Source: Pediococcus stilesii
GTDB lineage: Bacteria; Bacillota; Bacilli; Lactobacillales; Lactobacillaceae
NCBI RefSeq assembly: GCF_001437075.1
Contig: NZ_JQBX01000009.1
Coordinates: 1 to 64,000 of the forward strand
DNA length: 64,000 nucleotides
Direction of reading: 5' to 3'
The translations under genes and the position numbers were made by a program. The notes below the pieces were generated by a model. The model searched no databases, was not told where the DNA came from, and saw only the letters and a list, made by a program, of their open reading frames with translations. Numbering within the stretch: the first letter of the stretch is position 1; every line of letters starts with the position of its first letter. Positions 18,815-27,887 of this stretch are shown one piece after another.

Positions 18815-18853
18815 CTCAAAAAAGCGCTTAACTAGTAGTCAAACGCTTTACCC
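18815..18853 (-). terminator. Terminator of the GntR gene
   Basis: On the minus strand AAAGCGTTTGA pairs with TTAAGCGCTTT (with G-U pairs), then a T run. It separates the regulator transcript from xfp. Confidence 0.7.
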
Positions 18854-18865
18854 TGTTAAATATAA

Positions 18866-19588
18866 TTAATCTAGTGACACAAAGGTACTATAATTCATGT
18901 ATTTGTAGTGAATTCGCATATTAGAAATTTCAAAAGGCGTTCCATCATCCATGAAGAAAATACCCGACATTACTCCAACAGGTTCATTTTCGGTTAGACC
19001 CAGCAGCTCCTGATCTTCCGAATTCGAAGGTTCAACTTGAATTGATAGAAATGAGCGTGTGACGTGCTGTCCTCTTGTATCCTCTAAATAGTTAAAAATC
19101 GATTTTTCAACAATTGCTCGAGAAAGTTCTGGAGCAATTTTAATCGGAATATAACCCGTTTCAATCATAATCGGCTCATCGTCTAATAAACGTAGCCGTC
19201 GGATTTGGTAAACAAAATCGTCCTCATTTAAAAACAAGTCCGTTTTCATATTCTCGGTCGCTGGAATTACCGAAAAGTCTAGAACTTTAATTCCTTGCTT
19301 TTTTCCATCCGATTTTAAACTATCAGTAATTCCTAAATTAGTTCCTTCGTAATTAAAGGATGATTGACTTTTTAAATAGAGCGGATTAATAAAGGTTCCC
19401 GATCCCCGTTTTTTAAAGACAATTCCCTGATGCGCCATTGAACTAAGCGCTCTTTTAACCGAGCTTCGACTCACTTCGTATTCGGCAGTTAGCGATCGCT
19501 CATCCGGCAACCGCATGCTTGGAAATTCATTATTAAAAATCCTTTTTTTTAGATCATGAATAATTTTTTTATAGATCAGATCTTCCAT
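18866..19588 (-). CDS. GntR-family regulator with UTRA domain (HutC/NagR-like)
   Basis: A 240-residue repressor. Residues 5-70 form a winged helix (LPDERSLTAEYEVSRSSVKRAL and the wing GSGTF), and 85-235 a UTRA ligand domain with RRLR and the IETGYIP motif. UTRA regulators usually sense phosphosugars. Because two NagR-like operators control nagB at 38 kb, this protein is a fair candidate for their regulator, but it could as well act on a carbohydrate operon outside the window. The start has CGGGAG. It is upstream of xfp but separately terminated. Confidence 0.85.
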   Translation of the reverse strand: MEDLIYKKIIHDLKKRIFNNEFPSMRLPDERSLTAEYEVSRSSVKRALSSMAHQGIVFKKRGSGTFINPLYLKSQSSFNYEGTNLGITDSLKSDGKKQGIKVLDFSVIPATENMKTDLFLNEDDFVYQIRRLRLLDDEPIMIETGYIPIKIAPELSRAIVEKSIFNYLEDTRGQHVTRSFLSIQVEPSNSEDQELLGLTENEPVGVMSGIFFMDDGTPFEISNMRIHYKYMNYSTFVSLD

Positions 19589-19698
19589 TTGACTATCTCC
19601 CGTTGTTAATTGCTTTCTTTATTATAGCAAACTTATATAGATTCATTTTATTATCATCGATTTGCTTATGCTAAAATACGATGTGGGTGGTGGAAATT

Positions 19699-20199
19699 AT
19701 GTCAAAAAAGAAAAAAGACAAGGTTTCAAAGACGCTTGTCGAGCAAATTCTAGACAAAAACAAAATCAAATACAAGCAATTCATTTTTCCGACACATCAA
19801 GATGGCGATGTTCAACAGTTAAACGTTGATCATCTTGATGTTGATGACCATATTATTTATAAGACCCTGGCCTTAACCGGCAATAAAACCGGCCCCGTTG
19901 TTGGTGTAATTCCAGTTGACGAGCATTTAAGCTATAAAAAGCTTGCTAAAATTTCCGGCAACAAAAAAGTCGGTATGATCCCACTCAAGGATTTAATTGC
20001 CACAACCGGATATGAGCACGGCGCCAATACACCAATTGGAATTTATGAAACAAAGCATTTTCCAATTTATATTTCCGACATCGCGCAAGAGCAAGGAACT
20101 ATCATTGTTTCTTCTGGCAAGATCGGCCGTTCGGTTCAATTGGATGCCACGGATTTGGCTCACCTTGTCCACGGGCAATTTGGTGATATTACGGAGTAA
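19699..20199 (+). CDS. YbaK/EbsC-family aminoacyl-tRNA deacylase
   Basis: A 166-residue protein of the YbaK/EbsC (INS-like) family, which hydrolyses mischarged Cys-tRNA(Pro) or similar. The conserved core is KTLALTGNK, the Lys-rich SYKKLAK region and a C-terminal VSSGKIGRSVQLD. The N-terminus is lysine-rich. I start at the ATG at 19699, ten bases after GGTGGTGG; the frame opens 18 bases earlier inside that site. It is monocistronic and ends at a strong bidirectional hairpin. Confidence 0.85.
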   Translation: MSKKKKDKVSKTLVEQILDKNKIKYKQFIFPTHQDGDVQQLNVDHLDVDDHIIYKTLALTGNKTGPVVGVIPVDEHLSYKKLAKISGNKKVGMIPLKDLIATTGYEHGANTPIGIYETKHFPIYISDIAQEQGTIIVSSGKIGRSVQLDATDLAHLVHGQFGDITE

Positions 20200-20240
20200 C
20201 CGTGGTTGATTAAAAAGTCATCTATAATTATCAGTAAAAA

Positions 20241-20295
20241 GGGCAGCAAACAGTCTTTTGAGATTTCCTCATCATAACTGTTGCTGCCCAATTTT
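20241..20295. terminator. Bidirectional terminator
   Basis: GGGCAGCA-ACAGT (20241-20254) pairs with ACTGT-TGCTGCCC (20277-20289), with A and T runs on either side. Serves the EbsC-type gene and the convergent DUF1836 gene. Confidence 0.88.
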
Positions 20296-20302
20296 TTCTG
20301 AA

Positions 20303-20842
20303 TTATTTAATTTTTTTAATCTTTGTCGGTTCATGTACTTTGGAATTCTTTACAATTTTAACCAATTGATTCGTTTCAAGTTGGTCCACAATCATATCAG
20401 ATGCGGCTTCTAAAAGCTGATCTGTAAGATTATTGGCATTTCGATCAGGACGTGATTTGCCAATTTGGCTAATTTTTTTATTTACTAAGTCAATAAAACG
20501 ATCATAGGCCTGTTTAGGATATTCACTGGCCGTCACTCGATCGATTCCTGTTCGAATTTCTTGGATTGAAAATGATTGTTTCAATAAAGTAATCAATAAA
20601 ATATCTGCAATTTGCATAACCTGATATTTCTTTTTAGTTGGCGCAACGATTACTTTATTTTTGACGTAGTTATTTACCATTGCTGGGGTCACGGCTTCCA
20701 ATCCCAACGGTCCCGTATACTCCGTCATCAAAGCCACCACTTGGTCCATGTACAAATCAAAGTTTGGCAAATTATCCCAGTGTGGTAGTTCAATTAGGCG
20801 AACCAATTCAAGCCAGCGCTGATATTCTTTGTAATCACTCAT
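20303..20842 (-). CDS. DUF1836 protein, putative MerR-like DNA-binding
   Basis: A 179-residue protein of the DUF1836 family, common in Bacillota. Residues 55-105 (AVTPAMVNNYVKNKVI and QIADILLITLLKQSFSIQEI) look like the winged helix of MerR proteins, where the first helix binds DNA. The role of the family is unknown, though a regulator is likely. The start ATG at 20842 has AGGAGCG. The gene is alone. Confidence 0.75.
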   Translation of the reverse strand: MSDYKEYQRWLELVRLIELPHWDNLPNFDLYMDQVVALMTEYTGPLGLEAVTPAMVNNYVKNKVIVAPTKKKYQVMQIADILLITLLKQSFSIQEIRTGIDRVTASEYPKQAYDRFIDLVNKKISQIGKSRPDRNANNLTDQLLEAASDMIVDQLETNQLVKIVKNSKVHEPTKIKKIK

Positions 20843-20990
20843 TCTAATCGCTCCTTTATGTCATATATGCTAGCATTGTATCACGATGACCTAGTTTTTA
20901 ACACTAGATAGTATTATTTTAAATACATTTATCAAAAAATTTAAAATGTATGTTAATCTGTTTGTATGTAAAAAAGTGGAGGAATTAATA

Positions 20991-21323
20991 ATGTTTGATC
21001 CAACAAAGAAGAGAAAAGTATCTGAAGAAGTTAAAACAATGTTTCCAACCGAAGTTATCAACGGTCTTTGGGACACGTTACGCCAAATGAAAAAAGACCA
21101 AATTGTTGTCACACCCGTGATTGCCTTTGTCTTTAGTGACGATTCCACCGATGACGAAATCTACGTAATGGGATTACAAAACTCCGGCTCTGTTGCAAAA
21201 GAATATTCGATTAAATATTCTGGCAAAAAAGATTTTCTGGGAAACGGAACAATTGTGGTTGTTCAAGATAAACCAAAGAATATCTCAATGAAAATTAGTG
21301 ACGCAAACAAGGCTTTGGCTTAG
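20991..21323 (+). CDS. Small conserved protein (DUF960-like), unknown function
   Basis: A 110-residue soluble protein. Its opening MFDPTKKRKVSEEV and length recall DUF960 proteins of Staphylococcus and lactobacilli; this is a tentative match. The start is the ATG at 20991 with GTGGAGGA; the frame reads upstream 15 codons without support. It is followed after 14 bases by a GyrI-like gene, likely in one operon. Confidence 0.7.
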   Translation: MFDPTKKRKVSEEVKTMFPTEVINGLWDTLRQMKKDQIVVTPVIAFVFSDDSTDDEIYVMGLQNSGSVAKEYSIKYSGKKDFLGNGTIVVVQDKPKNISMKISDANKALA

Positions 21324-21337
21324 GTTGGTGACGGTGT

Positions 21338-21967
21338 ATGGAAGTTAAAAAAATTGAATGGCGAAAGACCGAACCAGGTTTTTCGACTAGAAAAAAGCCT
21401 CAAATCTTAACCATCCCCGAACAAAACTACTTTAGTATTAGAGGGATTGGAGATCCTAATTTACCGGATTTTTCAAAGCGAATCCAGGTTTTATATCCTT
21501 TAGCATATTCAATTCGAATGAGTCAAAAAGCTGGTTGGGTTATTCCCAACTTTCAACTGTACACCGTCTATCCACTTGAAGGATATTGGGGACTTCAAGA
21601 AAAATTCTTAAGTGCTCCAGTAATGCAAAAAAGTCATTTTGAATACAAAATTGGCATTAAGCAACCTGATTTTGTGACGCCTGAAATTGCCGAGTCGGCT
21701 AAGCAGCGAGTGCTTGCCAAAGTCGATCCAGCTTTACTAGACGCTGTATTCTTTGAAAGACGCCCAGCACAGTTAGTGGCCCAAATTCTACACGTTGGTT
21801 CCTTTGATGACGAGCCGGCAACCTTTAAAATACTCGATGATTTTATCAAACAAAATGGTTATCAGCGGATTGAAAAGGAACACACTGAAATCTATATGAG
21901 TGATTTTCGCCGGGTAGAGGAAGCCAAACGCAAGACCATTTTACGGGTAGCAATTAAAAAAATTTAA
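21338..21967 (+). CDS. GyrI-like small-molecule-binding protein
   Basis: A 209-residue protein with the GyrI-like/SOUL-type ligand-binding fold. It has a K-x-W-R-K start, IPEQNYFSIRGIGDPN near residue 27, and a C-terminal QILHVGSFDDEPATF and DFRR segment typical of the stand-alone family. Such proteins bind or hydrolyse hydrophobic small molecules and are linked to drug or cyclopropanoid detoxification. The first half of the operon is the DUF960-like gene. Confidence 0.78.
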   Translation: MEVKKIEWRKTEPGFSTRKKPQILTIPEQNYFSIRGIGDPNLPDFSKRIQVLYPLAYSIRMSQKAGWVIPNFQLYTVYPLEGYWGLQEKFLSAPVMQKSHFEYKIGIKQPDFVTPEIAESAKQRVLAKVDPALLDAVFFERRPAQLVAQILHVGSFDDEPATFKILDDFIKQNGYQRIEKEHTEIYMSDFRRVEEAKRKTILRVAIKKI

Positions 21968-21970
21968 TTA

Positions 21971-22018
21971 AAAAACACAGATACGCCAAGGTATATAACC
22001 CGCATCTGTGTTTTTTAA
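21971..22018. terminator. Bidirectional terminator
   Basis: AAAAAACACAGAT and ATCTGTGTTTTTT arms lie between the convergent GyrI-like and aldo/keto reductase genes. Confidence 0.88.
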
Positions 22019-22039
22019 GTTACTACACTCATTTAACCC

Positions 22040-22978
22040 TTATGGCATGTCGTTTCCGGCAGCGTAGTAGATGTCATACCATTCTTGTCCTGTTATTTGA
22101 ACATCGCTTCCGGCGGCTGATTCCTTAATATGTTCGGGATTCATCGTTCCTAATAAAACCTGGAATTGAGCTGGATGGCGTAAAATCCAGGCTGTTGCAA
22201 TTGCATTTTTAGTAACTCCGTAAATATCTGCAATTTGCTTCATTTTTTTATTTAGTTCTGGGAACTTCGGATTATCAATAAATACGCCATCAAAGAAGCC
22301 GTATTGATATGGTGACCACGCTTGAATAGTAATGTCATGCAATCTTGCATATTCCAACGACTGGCCATCGTGATCAATGCTGCGGTCATCAAACATATTT
22401 GTGTGCATCCCAAAATCGATCATTCCGGTGTGCATAATTCCGAATTGAAGTTGATTAATCTCTAATTTTTGTTTTGTATATTTTTGAACTAGTTCAATTT
22501 GCATCGGGTTAAAGTTGGAAACGCCAAAATGACGGACTTTTCCAGCAGCTTGTAGCTCATCAAATGCTTCAGCAATCTGTTCTGGTTCCATTAACGCATC
22601 TGGACGATGTAGTAAAAATGAATCTAAATAGTCAACTCCCAATCTTTGTAATTCACCATCTACGGCTGAAATGATGTGTTCTTTGCCAAAATTATACCGA
22701 TTTCCATAAGGAACTTCACCCTTGTTAGAGTTTTCAATTCCACCCTTCGATTGAATATACAAATCTTCTCGATGGACACCAGAAAGTTTCAAACCTTCTC
22801 GAAAACGAATGCTAGATTCCCCTTGTGCATAGATGTCTGCAGAGTCAATATAATTAATTCCAGCATCAAAAGCGGTGTCAATTGCAGTACCCGCTTCTTC
22901 ATTGGTCAATGCGTCCATCCGCATAATACCTAATGCCACATTGGAAGCTTTCATTCCGCCAATATCAATTTTTTGCAT
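22040..22978 (-). CDS. Aldo/keto reductase
   Basis: A 312-residue NADPH-dependent oxidoreductase of the AKR superfamily, YdhF-like subgroup. The catalytic tetrad is visible: Asp45, Tyr50, Lys78 and His124. The C-terminal Q-V-L-L-G-T and the following residues form the NADP pocket. The physiological carbonyl substrate is unknown. The gene is monocistronic. Confidence 0.88.
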   Translation of the reverse strand: MQKIDIGGMKASNVALGIMRMDALTNEEAGTAIDTAFDAGINYIDSADIYAQGESSIRFREGLKLSGVHREDLYIQSKGGIENSNKGEVPYGNRYNFGKEHIISAVDGELQRLGVDYLDSFLLHRPDALMEPEQIAEAFDELQAAGKVRHFGVSNFNPMQIELVQKYTKQKLEINQLQFGIMHTGMIDFGMHTNMFDDRSIDHDGQSLEYARLHDITIQAWSPYQYGFFDGVFIDNPKFPELNKKMKQIADIYGVTKNAIATAWILRHPAQFQVLLGTMNPEHIKESAAGSDVQITGQEWYDIYYAAGNDMP

Positions 22979-23096
22979 ACCTTATATCCCCCGATTCAAA
23001 GTTTAAGTAAGTTTTACAAACTTATGATAACATTAAAGACCTTTTACAACATGAAAAATAAACTCACTTTTCATACTAATTTTAAAATTATCGTTG

Positions 23097-23102
23097 TATA
23101 AT
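23097..23102 (+). promoter_or_regulatory. -10 box of the CNNM gene
   Basis: A perfect TATAAT lies 36 bases before the chosen TTG start. No good -35 is seen. Confidence 0.5.
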
Positions 23103-23138
23103 GTAGGAATAACTAGAAAAAGAAATGGGGAATTATTT

Positions 23139-24524
23139 TTGGATAGCGGTCAGATAGTCTCTAACCTGATTGTGATGCTAATTACTTTTATATTAGCTTA
23201 CTTTTTTGTCGCTGCGGAATTTGCTTTAGTTCAGACGCGACTCAGTGCCTTAGAAGAGGCTGAAAAGGTTGCAACAAGCGCTCGCAAAAAGAAGAAATAC
23301 CAGTTGGCAATGCGCATGGTTCGTAAATTAAACGAATACTTGTCAACAACGCAGGTTGGTACCTCAATTTGTGGAATTATTTTAGGTTGGATTGGTGAAT
23401 CAACCGTCGAGTTTTTTGTTGTCGAAGTTTTTGGTGCAACTCACCTGGTTAACACGGCATCCTTACACATTGTTGGTGCCATCGTGGGTGTTTTACTGTT
23501 AACTTACCTTGAAGTGGTTATTACCGAAATTGTTCCAAAGAATATCAGTATTGATATTCCTCTTAAAGTTTTGATGTGGGTTGTAACTCCACTGCATTAC
23601 TTCCATACTGCATTTTATCCATTTGTTTGGTTACTAAACGCTTCCGCTAATGGAATTGTCCGTCTACTTGGAATGCAACCAGCCGACGAAAACGACGAAG
23701 TTTTCTCCCAAGCAGAAATTTTAAATCTATCTAAGAATGCGGTTGGCGGCGGTGCACTTGATAAAAACGATTATGTGTACATGCAGCGGGCTTTTGATTT
23801 TAACGATAAAGTTGCCAAGGACATCATGATTGATCGAACGCAGCTTGTTGTTTTAGATATTGATAGTAAAGTCGATGAGGCTCTCCGCCAATACCTCCAA
23901 AGTCGTTTTAGTCGTTTTCCAGTTGTTGCCAATAATGATAAAGATAAAATCCTTGGTTACATATACAATTACGATATTATTCGTCAAAGCCAGGTTGATG
24001 GCGATATTAAGGTCAGCAAGCTTCTTCGAAACATTATTACCGTTCCAGAAACGCTTGCACTACAAGATGTTCTAGAACAAATGATTCAAAAGCAGGTTCC
24101 AATTTCCGTTGTAATCGATGAATACGGCGGAACCAGCGGAATTATTACAGATAAAGATATTTATGAAGAAGTCTTTGGCAACATTAACGATGAGATTGAC
24201 GACGTTTCCGGAGATTACATTCATAAGCAACAGGATGGTTGCTATAAAGTTAGTGGAAAAACAACGGTGTACGATTTTGAACGTTTCTTTGGAATTGACG
24301 TTCCAGATTTTGAAGAAGAAGACGTTGTTACACTGGGTGGTTACGTCATTGATCACAAACCCGACATTAAAGTTAATGAACATGTTCGGATTCAAAATTA
24401 TGATTTTGAAGTGCTTGATAACGAAAACGCCCATATTGACTGGTTCTTAGTTCGTAAATTAAAGCCAGAAGAAATTGATAGTGTTCCTCCTGTTGTTGAA
24501 GAAAATGAAAATATATTCGGTTAG
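23139..24524 (+). CDS. CNNM/CorC-family membrane protein with CBS domains
   Basis: A 461-residue protein: a DUF21 (CNNM) transmembrane domain (about 1-180, including FFVAAEFALVQTR), two CBS domains (about 205-325, with ILGYIYNYDI and VIDEYGGTSGIIT) and a C-terminal CorC_HlyC domain (about 345-440). The family exports Mg2+ or controls its level; the hemolysin name is historical. I start at TTG 23139, eight bases after GGGG. An upstream in-frame TTG at 23094 overlaps a TATAAT box and is not likely to be used. It stands alone. Confidence 0.87.
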   Translation: MDSGQIVSNLIVMLITFILAYFFVAAEFALVQTRLSALEEAEKVATSARKKKKYQLAMRMVRKLNEYLSTTQVGTSICGIILGWIGESTVEFFVVEVFGATHLVNTASLHIVGAIVGVLLLTYLEVVITEIVPKNISIDIPLKVLMWVVTPLHYFHTAFYPFVWLLNASANGIVRLLGMQPADENDEVFSQAEILNLSKNAVGGGALDKNDYVYMQRAFDFNDKVAKDIMIDRTQLVVLDIDSKVDEALRQYLQSRFSRFPVVANNDKDKILGYIYNYDIIRQSQVDGDIKVSKLLRNIITVPETLALQDVLEQMIQKQVPISVVIDEYGGTSGIITDKDIYEEVFGNINDEIDDVSGDYIHKQQDGCYKVSGKTTVYDFERFFGIDVPDFEEEDVVTLGGYVIDHKPDIKVNEHVRIQNYDFEVLDNENAHIDWFLVRKLKPEEIDSVPPVVEENENIFG

Positions 24525-24529
24525 ATACC

Positions 24530-24568
24530 AAAAAAACTTCGATCCGCAATAGGATTGAAGTTTTTTTA
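24530..24568. terminator. Bidirectional terminator
   Basis: AAAAAAACTTCGATCC and GGATTGAAGTTTTTTT pair with a six-base loop, between the CNNM gene and the convergent HAD gene. Confidence 0.9.
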
Positions 24569-24586
24569 TATCAGTAAATAACCTCG

Positions 24587-25417
24587 TTATTTTAATTTGA
24601 AAAATTTATCCAGGAAATTTCCGATCCCATTTTCTAAATTACTATCGGTTATTGTATCAGCCTCGTCTTTCAAAATCTGAGGACTATTTCCCATTGCAAC
24701 GCCCGTTCCAACGGCTTGTAACATTTCCAGATCATTCATATCATTACCAAATCCGATCGTTCTTTCAACCGGAATCCGATACTGATCCATAATCGCACGA
24801 ACTGCCGTTGCCTTGGAGATCCGACGGGGGATTAACTCAATATTAGTTGGCGCAGACGCCGACACCGTTAACAGTCCCGAAGCTTTTAATTTTTCACGAG
24901 CTTCCGTTAAACGTTTAGAATTGGTCCGATCAATCGTAATACCATTAATAATTTGATCGCTTAGTTGGCGTAGATGATCCAAATCCCTAATTTTTTCAAA
25001 CTTTCGATTACCCATCTTATCAGACATTACTCGTACCCGAGCGAGTCGACTCAATAACCAAGGTTTCTCATTCGTATAATACGTTAAATCCGTTGTAAAA
25101 AAGTTCGTCGAAAGTCCTAGCTCCATCGTAACATTGTAAATTTCCTTTAGCGCATTCCATCCTAAATGTTCTTTATGGATGTGGCGCCCCTTTTGATAAA
25201 CTGAGCCGTTGGACGCAATAATTTCAACATCGCTATTAATCTTTCTTTGAACCAACTCGGCTAACGACAGCATCCGGCCTGTTGCAATATAAAAAATCAC
25301 GCCTTGTTGTTGTAATTCCTCAATCGTCTTTTTTGTTGCAGGTAGGACATTTTGATGGTTATCAATTAAGGTCCCATCGATATCCATAAATACTAGATAT
25401 GGTTCCAAAGTCTTCAC
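24587..25417 (-). CDS. Cof-type HAD-IIB sugar phosphatase
   Basis: A 276-residue HAD hydrolase. Motif I DIDGTLID is at 12-19 (nucleophile Asp12), motif II is the Thr of YIATGR, and motif IV GFGNDMNDLEML with its Asp pair is near 240. The IIB cap lies between. These enzymes dephosphorylate sugar phosphates or similar metabolites, often with wide specificity. Start ATG with AGGGGTGA. It is monocistronic. Confidence 0.88.
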   Translation of the reverse strand: MKTLEPYLVFMDIDGTLIDNHQNVLPATKKTIEELQQQGVIFYIATGRMLSLAELVQRKINSDVEIIASNGSVYQKGRHIHKEHLGWNALKEIYNVTMELGLSTNFFTTDLTYYTNEKPWLLSRLARVRVMSDKMGNRKFEKIRDLDHLRQLSDQIINGITIDRTNSKRLTEAREKLKASGLLTVSASAPTNIELIPRRISKATAVRAIMDQYRIPVERTIGFGNDMNDLEMLQAVGTGVAMGNSPQILKDEADTITDSNLENGIGNFLDKFFKLK

Positions 25418-25580
25418 CCCTTATGTTGTTAAAACCATTGTACTACATTTTGATACCGTTTCCATAAAACCTCTTTCATTTGCATAACATTATTTATTTG
25501 CAACTTCACCGTGGTATCATTTTAAGTAATAGGAGCGTAAAATTACTTTTGAAATAAAATCAAACCAAGGAGCTCTTATC

Positions 25581-26054
25581 ATGAAAAATCAGATTCATCT
25601 TTTATATATTTCAATCGCTGGAAATACCCAATCATTTGTCGATGATCTTATCGATTATGCCGAAAAAATGCATCAAATTGACTCCGACAATCCACTAATT
25701 TCTGAAAAAGAAATTACTGACGAAACTGATTTTGCTGATGAAACAGATCCCTACTTTGCCTTCGTCCCAACCTATCTTGATGGTGGAAACGGAATTGATA
25801 ACGGTGTTAAAGAGCTAATGACCAATGCTTTAGGGGAATACATCGCATATCATAACAATCGGCGTCTTTGCATGGGTGTTGTCGGTAGTGGTAATCGTAA
25901 TTTCAATGAACAATACTGTTTAACCGCTCGTCGATATGCTCAGGACTATGGATTTGAAATGATTGATGATTATGAACTTCGTGGAAATAGTAAAGATTGC
26001 GAACGGATTTACAACAACATGTCGGAACGGGTGCGCAATCAAATAAAATCATAA
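25581..26054 (+). CDS. nrdI: NrdI flavodoxin for class Ib ribonucleotide reductase
   Basis: A 157-residue FMN protein that supplies the oxidant for building the dimanganese tyrosyl radical in NrdF. The FMN phosphate loop is SIAGNTQSF near residue 12, the second loop PTYLDGGNGIDNG near 64, and the third GSGNRNFNEQYC near 97, as in NrdI. nrdE, nrdF and nrdH are not here; the following gene, 14 bases on, is a tyrosine phosphatase. It is probably reduced by the FNR encoded at the left end (inference). Start ATG with AAGGAGC. Confidence 0.88.
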   Translation: MKNQIHLLYISIAGNTQSFVDDLIDYAEKMHQIDSDNPLISEKEITDETDFADETDPYFAFVPTYLDGGNGIDNGVKELMTNALGEYIAYHNNRRLCMGVVGSGNRNFNEQYCLTARRYAQDYGFEMIDDYELRGNSKDCERIYNNMSERVRNQIKS

Positions 26055-26068
26055 AGTGAGGAATTAAC

Positions 26069-26860
26069 ATGGAACAACAGCGACTCTTACCAATTTCATC
26101 TGGAATAAATTTTCGTGAATTAGGTGGGTATACAACTCAAGATGGAAAAACTACTAAGTGGAATAAGTTAATTCGTTCTGGAAAATTAGCTGGCTTATCG
26201 ATGGATGATATGACCTTCCTCGAAAACTACGGAGTTAAATACGACGTTGATTTTCGTTCTCCCGAGGAAAAAAGCAAGTTTCCCGACCAGGTTCCAGCCA
26301 ATGCTGAGTATACCTTTGATCCCGTTTTTCCCGTTGATGAAACCCAAAGTACAAAGCAAACCGATGAACTTCAACGTAAGATGAACATCGATGCAACCAG
26401 TGGATTAGTTGAAATGCGTCGTGTTTATCGCGACGTGATTAATCAGCCCCATGCTCAAAAAGCTTATCGGAAATTTTTTGACGTGCTTTTATCAAATAGT
26501 GCAACCAATTCGGCGCTTCTTTTCCACTGTACGGCTGGAAAAGACCGAACCGGAATGGGCGCAGTCTTTCTTCTAAGCGCTTTAAACGTTGATGAAGATA
26601 CAATTAAGGCCGATTACCTTCTAACTAATCGAGCTTCTAAATCCTTTCAAGATGGCATCATAATGGATCTGAAGCTTCAAAATAAAAATTCAGCGTTTAT
26701 CCAAAGCATTCGGGCGCTTCAATCTGTTAATATCTCTTATTATAATTCAGCAATGGACGAAATTAAAAAGCTTTCAGGATCGATGGATGGCTATTTGCGA
26801 GAGTATCTTCAATTAACCGATCACGATCTTACTGACCTTAAGAGCATCTATTTAGAGTAA
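26069..26860 (+). CDS. Tyrosine-protein phosphatase, LipA/Lmo1800-like
   Basis: A 263-residue phosphatase of the Y_phosphatase3 family. The N-terminal NFRELGGY is at 14-21, and the P-loop HCTAGKDRTG at 153-162 has the nucleophile Cys154 and Arg160; the Lys-Asp within the loop is typical of the phosphoinositide-like dual-specificity class. No signal peptide is seen. It sits in an operon with nrdI and an alpha/beta hydrolase. A paralogue with the same length and motifs lies at 28142-28921. Confidence 0.88.
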   Translation: MEQQRLLPISSGINFRELGGYTTQDGKTTKWNKLIRSGKLAGLSMDDMTFLENYGVKYDVDFRSPEEKSKFPDQVPANAEYTFDPVFPVDETQSTKQTDELQRKMNIDATSGLVEMRRVYRDVINQPHAQKAYRKFFDVLLSNSATNSALLFHCTAGKDRTGMGAVFLLSALNVDEDTIKADYLLTNRASKSFQDGIIMDLKLQNKNSAFIQSIRALQSVNISYYNSAMDEIKKLSGSMDGYLREYLQLTDHDLTDLKSIYLE

Positions 26861-26882
26861 TTTTTTCTGGGGGGATGATGAA

Positions 26883-27821
26883 ATGCGTCGTGATTATCGA
26901 ATTGGACTGTCATTTATGGGACCCGTCACACTGGCAGCCTCTGGCCTCGCTATCCTTAGCGCTAAACTTTACGATTATGCGTTTAGGAGAATTGATTATG
27001 TTCCCGATGCTTCGGCTGACAAACAGCAATATGCTGAAAAGTACTTTGAGTATGTTAAGTGGTATCAAGAGGTTCCCTCTTCAACCTGGTCTTTAAATCA
27101 AGGTGATCCTGAAAATTACATCGTTGCCAAATATATTCCTGCTGATAGACCATCTAAAAAAAGTGTTATCATTGCGCACGGTTACAAGGGCAACGGCGAA
27201 ACCATGGCAAACTTTGCCAAAATGTTTCATGACTGGGGCTACCACGTGCTGGTGCCCGATGATCGCGGACATGGTGCGAGTTCTGGAAAATACATTAATT
27301 TTGGCTGGATTGATCGACTCGATTACGTCCAATGGTCACAATTAATGGTTAGCAAACTTGGAAAAGATATCAATATCGCTCTTTTTGGTGTCAGTATGGG
27401 TGGTGCCACCGTTCAAATGGCTAGTGGTGAACATCTTCCACCTCAAGTTAAAGTTCTCGTTTCGGATTGTGGCTACTCCAGTTTAGAAGAAGAATTGGTA
27501 TTCTTATTAAAACAGCAGTTTCATCTTCCAAAACAACCCATCACTGGCATCGTCAGTCGGCTAAATCAGAAACGTTTAGGTTTTCCAATTTCGGTGGTTT
27601 CTTCCACCGAACAATTAAAGAAAAACAAACTTCCAATTCTTTTTATTCATGGTCAGCTAGATCGTTTTGTTCCATCTTGGATGACGGAAAAATCGTACTC
27701 GGTTGTCACCGCTCCAAAAGCAAAATGGATTGTGAAAAATGCTACTCACGCAGAAAGTTATTGGATCAATCCTCTACGGTACCATTATCACGTAAAACAT
27801 TTTATTGAAAAATTTATTTAA
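26883..27821 (+). CDS. Membrane-anchored alpha/beta hydrolase, paralogue
   Basis: A 312-residue hydrolase with a short hydrophobic N-terminus (8-27). HGYKG is at 99-103, the nucleophile Ser171 lies in GVSMGG (169-174), followed by HGQLDRFVP and a C-terminal THAES with the catalytic His. It closely resembles the gene at 4342-5277 in length, order of motifs and the PDDR-HG segment, so the two are paralogues. It is the last gene of the nrdI operon. Substrate unknown. Start ATG with GGGGGGATGATG. Confidence 0.84.
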   Translation: MRRDYRIGLSFMGPVTLAASGLAILSAKLYDYAFRRIDYVPDASADKQQYAEKYFEYVKWYQEVPSSTWSLNQGDPENYIVAKYIPADRPSKKSVIIAHGYKGNGETMANFAKMFHDWGYHVLVPDDRGHGASSGKYINFGWIDRLDYVQWSQLMVSKLGKDINIALFGVSMGGATVQMASGEHLPPQVKVLVSDCGYSSLEEELVFLLKQQFHLPKQPITGIVSRLNQKRLGFPISVVSSTEQLKKNKLPILFIHGQLDRFVPSWMTEKSYSVVTAPKAKWIVKNATHAESYWINPLRYHYHVKHFIEKFI

Positions 27822-27887
27822 AACTTGTCATTTTCAATATATTAAGTTAACAAAAAATTCACATTTATGGTTTAGTATGATTTACAT

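Noticed and set aside
24072-24434. A 120-codon open frame on the minus strand inside the CNNM/CorC gene
   Set aside because: It lies fully within a well-supported gene, has no binding site, and its composition is that of a reverse-strand shadow.
27467-27808. A 113-codon plus-strand frame within the alpha/beta hydrolase gene
   Set aside because: Frame-shifted shadow of a gene with all catalytic motifs; no binding site and an implausible residue composition.
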